A DNA stretch of 43,522 nt from Bacteroidales bacterium (GTDB lineage: Bacteria; Bacteroidota; Bacteroidia; Bacteroidales; Tenuifilaceae). Shown one piece after another: positions 34,316 through 43,212 of this stretch; within the stretch, counting starts at the first letter, position 1; each line of letters starts with the position of its first letter. The position numbers were made by a program, and so were the translations under genes. Below the pieces are notes generated by a model, which worked only from the letters and a program-made list of their open reading frames with translations, was not told the DNA's origin and searched no databases. The stretch spans positions 1 through 43,522 of the forward strand of contig JANYLA010000114.1 of assembly GCA_025361485.1 (NCBI GenBank), written 5' to 3'.

Positions 34316-35713
34316 ATGACAAAACGTAACATAATATATAAAATTCAAATCATCGTAATTCTGCTTGGCCTATCGACATTGTCTTTTGCACAAATTTCTG
34401 CTCCGGGTCGAGATTGGGCTGATGCCACCAAATACACAAAAATTGGTGTTCAACAGGATTCTATTTTTGTTTTCTTTTCTTCTGCTGCAATGCCTAAAAA
34501 GGGAAGTCTTAAAGCGAAATATTCTGATGGTTCAAATTCGAATTTTCAGTGGTACAAGTACGATCCTAGTAAACCTATTGCATCACGCTTTGTTGCATAT
34601 GGACTAGCTGAAACGAATGTGCCTGAATCGAACTTGACCGACTTAAGCAGAGGCGGATATAAAGTCACAGTCACACGAGTTTCCGATCTAAAAGATACGA
34701 CTTTCTTTTGTTGGGTGATGATTGATGATGTTGTAATTACTAGCCTCGATATCTACAATGGGTGCGATTTTCTGGAGATTATTACAAAAACATTGCCAAG
34801 CGCATTAAGCCTTAGGAACGAAAATATCTTTCCGTATTGGGATATCAAAAGTTCTAGCACAAGTCAACTTAGAAATAATACTTTTGGAAACGAGTATTTT
34901 AATAATATTGTTTGGAACAGTAACCCTGATCTTTCTGCAAATTCGCTTGTCTTAACTATTGGCAATCCGGCTCCACTTCACGATTCTAAGTATGATATTG
35001 CTATAAAAAATCCATTCGGGCGAGATCTAAAAAGCGAGACCGATGTATTACCCGCGAAGGCCGCGAAGGCTGATTTTACACTTTATGTTGACAAGGATGC
35101 CGACAATACATGGACTGAAGGAAACAGCGGGGAAGCGTTGCTAGCGCTAAAGTTTGATACAAAATCGGTAAATGCCGATTCGGTTTTTTGGCAAATTATT
35201 AATGATGCCGATCTCTTTAAAAAGAGCGGCGATAGCATTATTTGGAGCGAGGGATATAAAACCTCAGATGGAATAGATATTATTCCTGCTAAAAAACTAC
35301 TGCCTGGGACATTTCCGGTTGAGCATATTGCCTATAATGTTACATCGGGTTGTCGCGATACGATGATCGTTGAGGTTAAGGTTGAATCATCATCCATTAA
35401 ACCGAATGCTATCCCAAACGTTTTTACACCTAATGGAGCCGAGAACAAGTACTTTGTGATTAAAGATATTAAAAATAATACGGCATCAATTAAGTCGTTT
35501 AGAGTTTCAATTTTTAGCCGACAGGGAGCATTAGTATATTCTTACAATGGAAATCCAAATGATTGGATAGGTTGGGACGGGAGAATAGACGGAAGCAAAC
35601 GGGATGCTCCTGAAGGAGTATACTACTATATTATTGTTGCTAAAGGGTGGGATGATCGATCCTACAAAGGTGGACCGTACAAAGGTTTCCTATATCTGTT
35701 TAGGGTAAGATAG
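34316..35713 (+). CDS. Secreted protein with gliding-motility (T9SS type B) C-terminal domain
   Basis: A 465-aa protein with a signal peptide (MTKRNIIYKIQIIVILLGLS, then TLSFAQ), a beta-rich middle of Ig-like or PKD-like character, and a C-terminal gliding motility-associated domain (about 375-465: NVFTPNGAENKYFVIKDI, then VSIFSRQGALVYSY, WDGRIDG and GVYYYIIVAKG). Domains of this sort are sorting signals for the type IX secretion system. The product should be exported across the outer membrane and retained at the surface or released. The ATG at 34316 is preferred over a TTG one codon earlier. The function beyond secretion is unknown. It converges on a small lipoprotein gene. Confidence 0.88.
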   Translation: MTKRNIIYKIQIIVILLGLSTLSFAQISAPGRDWADATKYTKIGVQQDSIFVFFSSAAMPKKGSLKAKYSDGSNSNFQWYKYDPSKPIASRFVAYGLAETNVPESNLTDLSRGGYKVTVTRVSDLKDTTFFCWVMIDDVVITSLDIYNGCDFLEIITKTLPSALSLRNENIFPYWDIKSSSTSQLRNNTFGNEYFNNIVWNSNPDLSANSLVLTIGNPAPLHDSKYDIAIKNPFGRDLKSETDVLPAKAAKADFTLYVDKDADNTWTEGNSGEALLALKFDTKSVNADSVFWQIINDADLFKKSGDSIIWSEGYKTSDGIDIIPAKKLLPGTFPVEHIAYNVTSGCRDTMIVEVKVESSSIKPNAIPNVFTPNGAENKYFVIKDIKNNTASIKSFRVSIFSRQGALVYSYNGNPNDWIGWDGRIDGSKRDAPEGVYYYIIVAKGWDDRSYKGGPYKGFLYLFRVR

Positions 35714-35735
35714 TTACTTACGAGTTGATACGTTA

Positions 35736-35770
35736 ACAAGTGATGACGTTTGTTGTTTCAAACCACTTGT
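35736..35770. terminator. Nested hairpin between convergent genes
   Basis: ACAAGTG (35736-35742) pairs with CACTTGT (35764-35770), and GTTTG (35748-35752) with CAAAC (35759-35763). This gives a 12-bp stem with a 5-nt bulge and 6-nt loop. It lies between the gliding-domain gene and the lipoprotein gene. It lacks a T-run, so a bidirectional terminator is only a guess. Confidence 0.4.
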
Positions 35771-35785
35771 AATAAGCAGACAAAG

Positions 35786-36232
35786 CTATTCCTCAATAAT
35801 CAATTTAATATCTTTGCTATCACAGTACTCTTTAATCTCTAGCTGAATAATTCTTGGAGGCAGTTTAATGTCTCCAGAACCCGATCTCCAAGTATTTTCA
35901 AGCCAAAGTTTACCAATCCAAAATACTTCTTCTCCTTTTGGCAACTTGTTTATTACTGCTTTTAATGAGTCCTCACCGATAATGCTAATCGGATTGGCTT
36001 TAACTTGTGATAGTGTTTTTACTGCATTTGTCCCAACTAATAATGAATATTTCCATTTAGAATCTATCGGCCAACAATAAAGTTCCCACCCTTTCATCGA
36101 GTGCTTAAAGTTTATAGTGTCAATCTTTGCGTTGTCATTCTCTTGTTTGCCGATCGAATCAATCTTTTCTTTACAGCAAGGTAGAGCCAAGGTTGAGATG
36201 AATAAAAGCAAACCTACCATAAATCTATTCAT
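35786..36232 (-). CDS. Small hypothetical lipoprotein
   Basis: A 148-aa protein with a lipoprotein signal peptide (MNRFMVGLLLFISTLALPCC, lipobox LALPC). The mature part has WELYCWPIDSKWKYSLLVGTN, LPKGEEVFWIGKLWLEN and the strand LPPRIIQLEIKEYC, which suggests a small alpha/beta domain. I do not recognise the family. A -7 element TAGCTTTG (minus strand, 36286-36293) lies about 54 nt upstream, inside the gap after the membrane-protein gene, so it may be transcribed separately. Confidence 0.75.
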   Translation of the reverse strand: MNRFMVGLLLFISTLALPCCKEKIDSIGKQENDNAKIDTINFKHSMKGWELYCWPIDSKWKYSLLVGTNAVKTLSQVKANPISIIGEDSLKAVINKLPKGEEVFWIGKLWLENTWRSGSGDIKLPPRIIQLEIKEYCDSKDIKLIIEE

Positions 36233-36285
36233 ATCATTTTAATTAGATATTACAGAGATGATTTTTGAGAGTATAAGGTTGCGAA

Positions 36286-36293
36286 CAAAGCTA
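36286..36293 (-). promoter_or_regulatory. -7 element of the small lipoprotein gene
   Basis: Minus-strand TAGCTTTG, a match to TAnnTTTG, in the 65-nt gap upstream of the lipoprotein gene. No good -33 is present. Confidence 0.4.
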
Positions 36294-36297
36294 GAAG

Positions 36298-36657
36298 CTA
36301 ATTTATAATTCCGTTGAAAATTATCTTTAAAACATTAATATTAAACCAAATATGGGCATAAACACAGTAAAGCGTAAAGAGCATAACAAAAAAGGTAATG
36401 TATACCCCAAGAATTCGACCAAATAGGTTATTTCCCTTTTTTAAAAACCTAGTTGTAAATTTCTCAATAATTCCATTCAGGTATTCAAAGGCAGGATAAA
36501 AAACCACAACAATTACACCCATTCCAATTGCAGTGAATCTCAAGTAATTATTATGGTCTCTATATTTCATCAGATAATCGGCAATAAAGGTTGTAAGCAG
36601 ATTTACAAGAAGTATTGTGATCGTGAGAACGAAGAAGTTGAAGATTTTTCGATTCAT
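36298..36657 (-). CDS. Small integral membrane protein, unknown function
   Basis: A 119-aa protein with three hydrophobic segments: about 8-27 (FFVLTITILLVNLLTTFIA), 43-60 (TAIGMGVIVVVFYPAFEY) and 82-105 (ILGVYITFFVMLFTLYCVYA). A basic loop (EKFTTRFLKKGNN) separates the last two. I see no family signature. The open frame runs 27 codons further upstream, but that part only translates the GGAATA repeat, so the ATG at 36657 (MNRKIFNFF) is chosen. Confidence 0.65.
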   Translation of the reverse strand: MNRKIFNFFVLTITILLVNLLTTFIADYLMKYRDHNNYLRFTAIGMGVIVVVFYPAFEYLNGIIEKFTTRFLKKGNNLFGRILGVYITFFVMLFTLYCVYAHIWFNINVLKIIFNGIIN

Positions 36658-36698
36658 TGACAATAATGTATGATCTTTAGCGATATAGAAGTTTGATA

Positions 36699-36796
36699 GA
36701 ACAATGGAATAGTGGAATAATGGGGTTGATACTTGCAATTCTCATCCCGTCTGCCGACAGGCAGGCAATATTCCATTATTCCATCATTCCATTCCA
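36699..36796. repeat. GGAATA word repeat with inverted arms and a CTGCC hairpin core
   Basis: The left arm (36701-36725: ATGGAAT, AGTGGAAT, AATGGGG) faces the right arm (36767-36796: ATTCCATT, ATTCCATC, ATTCCATT). Between them lies a GC-rich core, CTGCC (36751-36755), GACA, GGCAG (36760-36764). It sits between the cyclophilin and membrane-protein genes. The long upstream open frame there is an artefact of this repeat. Confidence 0.75.
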
Positions 36797-36857
36797 AAAT
36801 ATCTGCAAATAGTAAACGAGATTGTTTTAAAAACATTCTTTATGATACACGGCAGCG

Positions 36858-37316
36858 TTACGCTTCAACTATAACTATCTTCTCAATCTTATCTCCTGCT
36901 TTAATGGCATCAATAACATCAAGACCTTCATAAACTTTGCCAAAGCAGGTGTGTTGCCTGTCAAGATGCTGTGTGTTCTGACGACCATGGCAAACAAAGA
37001 ATTGCGATCCTCCTGTATTGCGACCAGCATGAGCCATTGATAAAACTCCGCGATCGTGATACTGGTTTCCACCTGTTAATTCACAATCGATTTTATAGCC
37101 TGGACCACCCGTTCCAGCCTTTGGGCTATTAGCATCCTTTGAGAAAGGACATCCGCCCTGAATCACAAAATTTGGGATTACCCTGTGGAATGCTAACCCA
37201 TCGTAAAAACCCTCTTTGGCTAGTTTTACAAAGTTTGCAACGGTAGCGGGTGCATCCTCCTGGTAGAAGTTTACCTTCATTACACCTTTGGCGGTGTGTA
37301 TCTCTGCTGATTTCAT
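36858..37316 (-). CDS. Peptidyl-prolyl cis-trans isomerase, cyclophilin type
   Basis: A 152-aa single-domain cyclophilin that speeds proline isomerisation in protein folding. The core motifs are present: FHRVIPNFVIQGG (catalytic Arg), GPGYKIDCELTGG, GVLSMAHAGRNTGGSQFFVCHGRQNTQHLD and FGKVYEGLDVIDAI. There is no signal peptide, so it is cytoplasmic. It is monocistronic, with a promoter at 37340-37369. Confidence 0.95.
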   Translation of the reverse strand: MKSAEIHTAKGVMKVNFYQEDAPATVANFVKLAKEGFYDGLAFHRVIPNFVIQGGCPFSKDANSPKAGTGGPGYKIDCELTGGNQYHDRGVLSMAHAGRNTGGSQFFVCHGRQNTQHLDRQHTCFGKVYEGLDVIDAIKAGDKIEKIVIVEA

Positions 37317-37339
37317 TTTATTAACTTTTAATTGAAATG

Positions 37340-37369
37340 CAAAAGTATGCAGTTTTGTGTTGAAAACAA
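37340..37369 (-). promoter_or_regulatory. Promoter of the cyclophilin gene
   Basis: Minus strand: TTG (complement of 37367-37369), 19 nt, then TACTTTTG (complement of 37340-37347). The predicted start leaves a leader of about 17 nt. Confidence 0.65.
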
Positions 37370-37408
37370 TACCATATAATATAGTAGTTTTAATTTTGAT
37401 GAAAAAAC

Positions 37409-37431
37409 AAAGGGTGCCTTTCGCACCCTTT
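37409..37431 (-). terminator. Rho-independent terminator of the EF-G2-like gene
   Basis: AAAGGGTGC (37409-37417) pairs with GCACCCTTT (37423-37431) around a 5-nt loop. On the minus strand a TTTGTTTTTT run follows. It lies 36 nt past the stop. Confidence 0.85.
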
Positions 37432-37467
37432 TATATTGAAAAAAATATAGTTGGTTTAGGGTATTCT

Positions 37468-39627
37468 CTATTCCTCTTCCTGTTCAGCCTCGTAAGCTTT
37501 AAGCAGTTTATCCTGAACATCCGAAGGTACCTGTTCGTAGGCAGCAAACTTCATATTATAGGTAGCACGTCCGCTAGTTAACGATGATAAAGTAGTTGAA
37601 TACTTGTTCATCTCGGCAAGTGGTACACGAGCGTTGATAATTTCAAAGCCCTTATCGCTTCCCATTCCCATGATAATAGCACGGCGGTTCTGCAAATCAC
37701 TCATTACGTCACCCATTCTATCCGATGGCACAAGAACTTCAACATCATAAACCGGCTCCATAATTTTAGGACCAGCATCTTTAAATGCCTGCTTAAATGC
37801 GTTACGGCCAGCAAGTTTAAAGGAGATTTCGTTTGAGTCAACGGGGTGCATCTTACCATCATAAACCGCAACACGGATATCGCGAGCGTATGAGCCGGTT
37901 AGCGGACCTTGTTCAATCTTCTCCATGATACCTTTTAATATAGCAGGTAAAAAACGAGCATCAATAGCACCACCAACAATACAGTTGTAGAAAATAAGTT
38001 TTCCACCCCATTCGAGTTTAACCTCATCGGTTCCTCTCACGCTGATGTTCACCTCTTTACCACCAATTTTGTACTTTGATGGAGCAGGCGCACCTTCAAT
38101 ATGTGGCTCAATCACCATGTGAACTTCGCCGAATTGACCCGAACCTCCCGATTGTTTTTTATGACGGTAATCAGCGGTAGCAATTTTGGTAATTGTTTCA
38201 CGGTAAGGAATACGTGGCGCTATGAATTCAACTTCAATCTTGTGCAGATGAGATAAATGCCATTTCAAGATGTTCAAATGGTGCTCCCCTTGACCTGAAA
38301 CAATTATTTGACGTAACTCCTTTGAGTGTTCGACAATAATGGTAGGATCTTCTTGATGTGCACGGTTAAGAAGTTCACCCATTTTTTCAGTGTCGCCATC
38401 ATTTTTTGCGATAATCGCTGTGCGGAACTTTGAGTTAGGGAAAACCATCGATTCGTACTTAATACCATTAAGCGCAGAAACAGCAAGGGTGTGGTTTGTT
38501 TTGGTGCTTTTCAATTTAATGGTTGCACCAATATCACCAGCTACCATTTCAGTCACCTTGTTGCGATTTTTGCCAGCAACCACAAAAAGTTGTGCTATAC
38601 GCTCTTTCACATCATTATTGCTATTCACCAAATCCATGCCCTCGGTAACTTTTCCAGACATTACTCTGAAGTAGTTGATCTCCCCAATATGTGGTTCAAT
38701 GGAAGTTTTAAATATATATAGGGAAGTTGGAGCTGACTCATCGCAACTAACTTCTTTATCGCCTTCATGCTTTGGCATTGCAACTTGATGTGGGTATGGA
38801 GCAACGTTAAGAATGAAATCCATCAAACGTTTTGTTCCAATATTGCGTTTTCCTGATGTGCAAAATACTGGGAATAAGTTACGATTGGTTAGACCCACTG
38901 ATAAACCTTTACGCATCTCATCTTCGCTTAAAGTTCCTTGCTCAAAGAATTTCTCCATTAAGGTCTCATCATTTTCAGCAGCAGCTTCAACAAGTATATT
39001 GTGAAGTTCAGTTGCCTTATCCATCTCTTCAGCAGGGATTGGGAACTCCTCACGAATACCAGTATCGCCTTTGAACTTGTAGAGTTTCATTGTCAACACA
39101 TCTATAAAAGCGTTGAACTCTGCGCCTGGATTAATAGGGTATTGAACCTGAACTACTTTTTTCCCAAAGGTTTGCTTAACCGATTCTAAAGTTTGATCAA
39201 AGTTAGCTTTGTCATGATCAAGCTGGTTTATAGCAATAACCATTGGCTTGTGCATATTATCGGCGTGGCGATTGAATATTTCAGTACCAACCTCAACACC
39301 ATACTGTGAGTTAATAACCATGATGACAGTATCTGTTGGGCGCATGGCTGAAATAACTGCTCCAACAAAATCATCGGAACCCGGAGTGTCAATAATATTT
39401 AGCTTACGATCGAGGAATTCGGTATAAAGGATAGTGGAAAAAATGGAACGTTGATTTTGTTGTTCTATCTCAGAGTAATCCGAAACAGTGTTCTTCCCTT
39501 CAATAGTCCCTTTTCGTTCAATAACTTTACCCTCAAACATCATCGACTCGGCCAAAAGTGTTTTGCCAGAGCCGGTATTTCCTAGCAGGGCCACATTCTT
39601 GATTTGATTAGTAAGATAAGTTTTCAT
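37468..39627 (-). CDS. EF-G paralogue (EF-G2-like), likely without normal GTPase
   Basis: A 719-aa five-domain EF-G-like translation factor. G1 is GNTGSGKT (16-23). The switch-I motif RGITIT of EF-G reads RSIFST (60-65), so the Mg-binding Thr is lost. G3 reads DTPGSDDF (80-87) where EF-G has DTPGHVDF, so the catalytic His is Ser84. G4 is NQLD (134-137) in place of NKxD. Domains III-V look intact (SGQGEHHLNIL, GSGQFGEVHMVIEPH, IMGMGSDKGFEIINARVPLAEM). It resembles the Bacteroides EF-G2 that translocates without GTP hydrolysis and supports gut colonisation and starvation survival. True EF-G is encoded 1.4 kb away (41072-43189). It is divergent from rpsL. Confidence 0.92.
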   Translation of the reverse strand: MKTYLTNQIKNVALLGNTGSGKTLLAESMMFEGKVIERKGTIEGKNTVSDYSEIEQQNQRSIFSTILYTEFLDRKLNIIDTPGSDDFVGAVISAMRPTDTVIMVINSQYGVEVGTEIFNRHADNMHKPMVIAINQLDHDKANFDQTLESVKQTFGKKVVQVQYPINPGAEFNAFIDVLTMKLYKFKGDTGIREEFPIPAEEMDKATELHNILVEAAAENDETLMEKFFEQGTLSEDEMRKGLSVGLTNRNLFPVFCTSGKRNIGTKRLMDFILNVAPYPHQVAMPKHEGDKEVSCDESAPTSLYIFKTSIEPHIGEINYFRVMSGKVTEGMDLVNSNNDVKERIAQLFVVAGKNRNKVTEMVAGDIGATIKLKSTKTNHTLAVSALNGIKYESMVFPNSKFRTAIIAKNDGDTEKMGELLNRAHQEDPTIIVEHSKELRQIIVSGQGEHHLNILKWHLSHLHKIEVEFIAPRIPYRETITKIATADYRHKKQSGGSGQFGEVHMVIEPHIEGAPAPSKYKIGGKEVNISVRGTDEVKLEWGGKLIFYNCIVGGAIDARFLPAILKGIMEKIEQGPLTGSYARDIRVAVYDGKMHPVDSNEISFKLAGRNAFKQAFKDAGPKIMEPVYDVEVLVPSDRMGDVMSDLQNRRAIIMGMGSDKGFEIINARVPLAEMNKYSTTLSSLTSGRATYNMKFAAYEQVPSDVQDKLLKAYEAEQEEE

Positions 39628-39887
39628 CCTTAAGACAGTATTAAAATTGTTAATGGAAAAAAGTTTAACTCATGTAAAAAATGTTCTTATATAATAAGGT
39701 ATACTGCTTTTATTACTACAATTTAGACGTAACCTTAATTTTTAAACCTTCCAAAAATAGTAAAATTTTGATATAAACAGCATTTTACCGCAGTTAAGTT
39801 CATACAAGAAACCAATTTGCTTAATCCTTAGCGACTTGCTTTAAAAAAATATTTATTTCTAAAGATTATTTCCGCTAAACAGTACAT

Positions 39888-39998
39888 ATGTATCAGAAAT
39901 ATAGAGCGTTATTGTTTTGGGCAATAGTTATCGTATCAATTTATTTTTACCTTGTTCCTAACTTTATGAATATACTTAGATTAGCGCTTGTATATTGA
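39888..39998 (+). CDS. Possible 36-aa single-span membrane peptide
   Basis: ATG at 39888 to TGA at 39998. The peptide has a basic start (MYQKYR), one hydrophobic span (ALLFWAIVIVSIYFYLV) and a short end (PNFMNILRLALVY). The positive-inside layout fits a small membrane protein, but AT-rich DNA makes such frames by chance. No promoter or ribosome site is seen, and the rpsL -33 element overlaps its last codons. Weak call. Confidence 0.25.
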   Translation: MYQKYRALLFWAIVIVSIYFYLVPNFMNILRLALVY

Positions 39999-40017
39999 TT
40001 TAAATGCACTAATTTTG
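39988..40017 (+). promoter_or_regulatory. Promoter P1 of the rpsL operon
   Basis: TTG at 39988-39990, 19 nt, then TAATTTTG at 40010-40017. It is a full consensus match. The predicted start near 40023 gives a leader of about 130 nt. Confidence 0.65.
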
Positions 40018-40101
40018 CGCCCTCTCTAACATTTATTGACCTAATTGATTAATTAGCAATAAAAAAAAGATTGGAAATGGTGGTATTTTGAAAAAAACGA
40101 A

Positions 40102-40109
40102 TACCTTTG
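40102..40109 (+). promoter_or_regulatory. Second -7 element (P2) of the rpsL operon
   Basis: TACCTTTG, a perfect -7 element, about 46 nt upstream of the rpsL ATG. No TTG lies at the standard -33 distance. With P1 it would give a tandem promoter. Confidence 0.5.
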
Positions 40110-40155
40110 CGAACCCATTTTATAACGTATTTTTAATTAAATATATAGTGTTTAT

Positions 40156-40533
40156 ATGCCTACAATTCAACAGCTAGTAAGAAAAGGAAGGTCAAAGCTG
40201 GTAGATAAGAGCAAAGCGCCTGCGCTTGATTCTTGTCCGCAAAGACGCGGGGTATGTGTACGTGTGTACACCACTACTCCTAAAAAGCCGAATTCGGCTA
40301 TGAGAAAGGTGGCAAGGGTTAGGCTTACCAACGGTAAGGAGGTAAATGCCTACATTCCTGGTGAAGGTCACAATCTTCAAGAGCACTCAATTGTGCTAAT
40401 TCGTGGTGGCAGGGTAAAAGATTTACCCGGTGTTCGTTACCACTTAATTCGAGGTACTCTCGATGCTTCAGGCGTAGAAGGTAGAAACCAACGACGTTCG
40501 AAGTACGGTACTAAGAGACCTAAGAAAAAATAA
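40156..40533 (+). CDS. rpsL: 30S ribosomal protein S12
   Basis: A 125-aa decoding-centre protein. The conserved loops [18 protein letters not shown] and [18 protein letters not shown] are intact, including the Lys and Asp positions linked to streptomycin resistance and methylthiolation, which read as the sensitive wild type. The usual basic tail ([16 protein letters not shown]) ends the protein. It is the first gene of the rpsL-rpsG-fusA-rpsJ cluster. Confidence 0.98.
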   Translation: MPTIQQLVRKGRSKLVDKSKAPALDSCPQRRGVCVRVYTTTPKKPNSAMRKVARVRLTNGKEVNAYIPGEGHNLQEHSIVLIRGGRVKDLPGVRYHLIRGTLDASGVEGRNQRRSKYGTKRPKKK

Positions 40534-40559
40534 GTTAAACTCTTGAAGATTTAATAGCA

Positions 40560-41036
40560 ATGAGAAAAGCTAAACCAAAAAAACGAATTATTCTTCCCGA
40601 TCCAAAGTTTCACGATACTTTGGTAACTCGTTTCGTTAACATGTTAATGTTAAGCGGGAAGAAGAGCGTATCGTTTAATATCTTTTACGATGCGTTAGAA
40701 ATTGTTTCCACTAAGATGAAGGACTCTGAAAAGGCTCCTCTTGATATCTGGAAGAAAGCGCTTGAGAACATTACCCCTGCGGTAGAAGTTAAGAGTCGCC
40801 GTGTTGGTGGTGCTACATTCCAAGTTCCAATGGAAGTTCGCCCCGATCGTAAGATATCTCTTTCAATGAAAAACATGATTCTTTATTCACGTAAGCGTAC
40901 AGGTAGAGGCATGAGCGATAAGCTTGCTGCTGAAATTATGGCTGCTTTCAACGAAGAAGGAGCTGCTTACAAGAAGAAAGAGGATATGCATAAAATGGCT
41001 GAAGCTAATAAAGCTTTTGCTCATTTCAGATTTTAG
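40560..41036 (+). CDS. rpsG: 30S ribosomal protein S7
   Basis: A 158-aa primary 16S rRNA-binding protein that nucleates the 30S head; it is also the usual translational repressor of the str operon. Recognised by [45 protein letters not shown] and the C-terminal [18 protein letters not shown]. It starts 26 nt after rpsL. Confidence 0.98.
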   Translation: MRKAKPKKRIILPDPKFHDTLVTRFVNMLMLSGKKSVSFNIFYDALEIVSTKMKDSEKAPLDIWKKALENITPAVEVKSRRVGGATFQVPMEVRPDRKISLSMKNMILYSRKRTGRGMSDKLAAEIMAAFNEEGAAYKKKEDMHKMAEANKAFAHFRF

Positions 41037-41071
41037 TAGTTGAGAAATTTAAGAGATAGAAGGATTATAGA

Positions 41072-43189
41072 ATGAGCAGAGATTTAAGGTTTACTCGTAA
41101 CATAGGGATCATGGCGCATATCGACGCTGGTAAAACAACTACCACTGAGCGTATTCTCTATTATACAGGTAAAACACATAAAATTGGAGAGGTTCACGAT
41201 GGCGCTGCTACTATGGACTGGATGGTTCAAGAGCAGGAGAGAGGTATTACCATAACATCTGCTGCAACTACCACTTTTTGGAAGTACAACGATCAGCAAT
41301 ATCAAGTTAATATCATCGACACCCCAGGTCACGTTGATTTTACCGTAGAGGTAGAACGTTCATTGCGTGTTCTTGACGGAACAGTCGCTACATTTTGTGC
41401 TGTTGGTGGTGTTGAACCCCAAAGTGAAACTGTTTGGCGTCAGGCCGATAAATATGGTGTTCCGCGAATTGCCTTCATCAACAAGATGGATCGCACCGGA
41501 GCCGACTATTTATCAGTGGTTAGCCAAATAAAAGAAAAATTAGGTGCAAATCCCGTTCCCATTCAGCTACCGATTGGTGCTGAAGAATCATTTAGAGGTG
41601 TTATTGACCTCATTGAGAACAAGGCAATAATCTGGTTTGATGACCCAATTACCAAAACTCTTAATTTCAGATACGAAGAAATTCCTGCTGATATGAAAGA
41701 GGAAGCAGCCGAATGGCGCGCTAAGTTAATTGAGGCTGTTGCTGGATTTAACGATGACCTACTTGAGCGTTTCTTCGACGATCCTGAGTCAATCACCCAG
41801 GCTGAAATGATGGAGACCATTCGCAAAGCGACTATCAGCATGACTGTTATTCCAGTGCTTTGTGGTGCAGCTTTTAAAAACAAAGGTGTTCAAAGATTAC
41901 TCGATGCGGTTATTGCATTCCTACCTAGTCCTATGGATAAAGGAGGTGTAACTGGGATTAATCCTGATACAGAAAAAGAAGAGACTCGCAAACCCGATAT
42001 TAAAGAACCATTCTGTGGGCTAGCATTTAAAATTGCTACCGACCCTTATGTTGGTCGTTTAGCTTTCATACGTGTTTACTCAGGAAAACTGGATAGCGGT
42101 AGTTATGTTTATAACGTTCGTAATGGTAAAAAGGATCGTATAAGTCGCCTTTACCAAATGCATGCCAATAAACAAAACCCGATAGAATTCTGCGAAGCAG
42201 GCGATATCTGTGCATGCGTAGGATTCAAAGATTTACGAACTGGAGATACTGTTTGCGACGAAAAGCATTTAATTGCGCTTGAGTCAATGACATTCCCAGA
42301 GCCAGTTATCGGTTTAGCCATAGAGCCAAAAACTCAAAAAGATATGGATAAGCTCGGGTTGGCTTTAAATAAGCTATCTGAAGAGGATCCAACATTTAGG
42401 GTTAAAACCGATGAAGATAGTGGACAAACCATTATCAGTGGGATGGGCGAACTTCACCTTGAGATAATTGTGGATCGTCTAAGAAGAGAATTCAACGTTG
42501 ATATCAACCAAGGCGCACCTCAGGTTGCCTATAGAGAAACGATTACAAAAGCCGTTAACCATCGCGAAGTGTTCAAGAAGCAATCTGGTGGTAGAGGTAA
42601 ATTTGCTGATATCGTATTTGAAATCGGACCGGCCGATGAGGGAGTTGATGGTTTACAGTTTATAAATGACGTTAAGGGTGGAAACATCCCTAAGGAATAT
42701 ATTCCTTCAATTGAGAAAGGATTTACAAACGCAATGAAGAATGGGGTTCTTGCAGGTTATACCATGCCAAGCATGAAAGTTACCCTAAAGGATGGATCTT
42801 TCCATGCGGTTGACTCCGATGCACTATCGTTCGAGATTTGTGCTCGTCAGGCTTTCCGTCATACCTGTCCTAAAGCAAGCCCAATTATTCTTGAGCCAAT
42901 CATGTCAGTTGAAGTGGTAACCCCCGAAGAGTACATGGGAGATGTTATCGGCGATTTCAACAAACGCCGTGGACAAATCACCGGTATGGAATCTAAAGGT
43001 GTTGCCCGAGTAATTAAAGCTAAAGTACCACTTTCACAACAATTTGGATACGTAACCGTACTCCGAACACTTACCTCCGGAAGGGCTACATCAACTATGG
43101 AATTCTCTCATTACTCAGAGGTTCCACAATCACTAGCCAAGGAGATAATTGAAAGCACAAGTGGTAAAGTTATTAAGGACGAAGAATAA
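41072..43189 (+). CDS. fusA: Elongation factor G
   Basis: A 705-aa canonical translocase, a GTPase that moves tRNA and mRNA after peptide bond formation. All G motifs are normal: [12 protein letters not shown] (G1), [12 protein letters not shown] (G2), [10 protein letters not shown] (G3) and [12 protein letters not shown] (G4). Domains II-V follow, with [15 protein letters not shown] and [11 protein letters not shown]. This is the housekeeping copy; the altered paralogue is at 37468-39627. It is 35 nt after rpsG and 23 nt before rpsJ. No tuf gene follows. Confidence 0.98.
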   Translation: MSRDLRFTRNIGIMAHIDAGKTTTTERILYYTGKTHKIGEVHDGAATMDWMVQEQERGITITSAATTTFWKYNDQQYQVNIIDTPGHVDFTVEVERSLRVLDGTVATFCAVGGVEPQSETVWRQADKYGVPRIAFINKMDRTGADYLSVVSQIKEKLGANPVPIQLPIGAEESFRGVIDLIENKAIIWFDDPITKTLNFRYEEIPADMKEEAAEWRAKLIEAVAGFNDDLLERFFDDPESITQAEMMETIRKATISMTVIPVLCGAAFKNKGVQRLLDAVIAFLPSPMDKGGVTGINPDTEKEETRKPDIKEPFCGLAFKIATDPYVGRLAFIRVYSGKLDSGSYVYNVRNGKKDRISRLYQMHANKQNPIEFCEAGDICACVGFKDLRTGDTVCDEKHLIALESMTFPEPVIGLAIEPKTQKDMDKLGLALNKLSEEDPTFRVKTDEDSGQTIISGMGELHLEIIVDRLRREFNVDINQGAPQVAYRETITKAVNHREVFKKQSGGRGKFADIVFEIGPADEGVDGLQFINDVKGGNIPKEYIPSIEKGFTNAMKNGVLAGYTMPSMKVTLKDGSFHAVDSDALSFEICARQAFRHTCPKASPIILEPIMSVEVVTPEEYMGDVIGDFNKRRGQITGMESKGVARVIKAKVPLSQQFGYVTVLRTLTSGRATSTMEFSHYSEVPQSLAKEIIESTSGKVIKDEE

Positions 43190-43212
43190 GAAATTACTTA
43201 GCAGTAATAACA

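Larger units (their letters stand above)
39628..40155. other. 528-nt divergent gap between the EF-G2-like gene and rpsL
   Basis: AT-rich. Toward the EF-G2-like gene (minus strand) a -7-like TATTTTTG (complement of 39752-39759) has no good -33, and a small dyad CTTAT-ATA-ATAAG lies at 39686-39698. Toward rpsL there are a full promoter (39988-40017) and a second -7 element (40102-40109). A 36-codon open frame lies at 39888-39998. A weak CTAATT/AATTAG dyad lies at 40041-40056 within the rpsL leader. I see no riboswitch or RNA gene I can name. Confidence 0.6.

Noticed and set aside
36658-36738. N-terminal extension of the small membrane protein
   Set aside because: It translates the GGAATA repeat and gives HYSIVLSN-like low-value sequence; the inner ATG gives a normal membrane-protein start.
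951-36796. CRISPR array as an explanation of the word repeats
   Set aside because: Units are 7-11 nt, imperfect, without regular unique spacers, and there are no cas genes.
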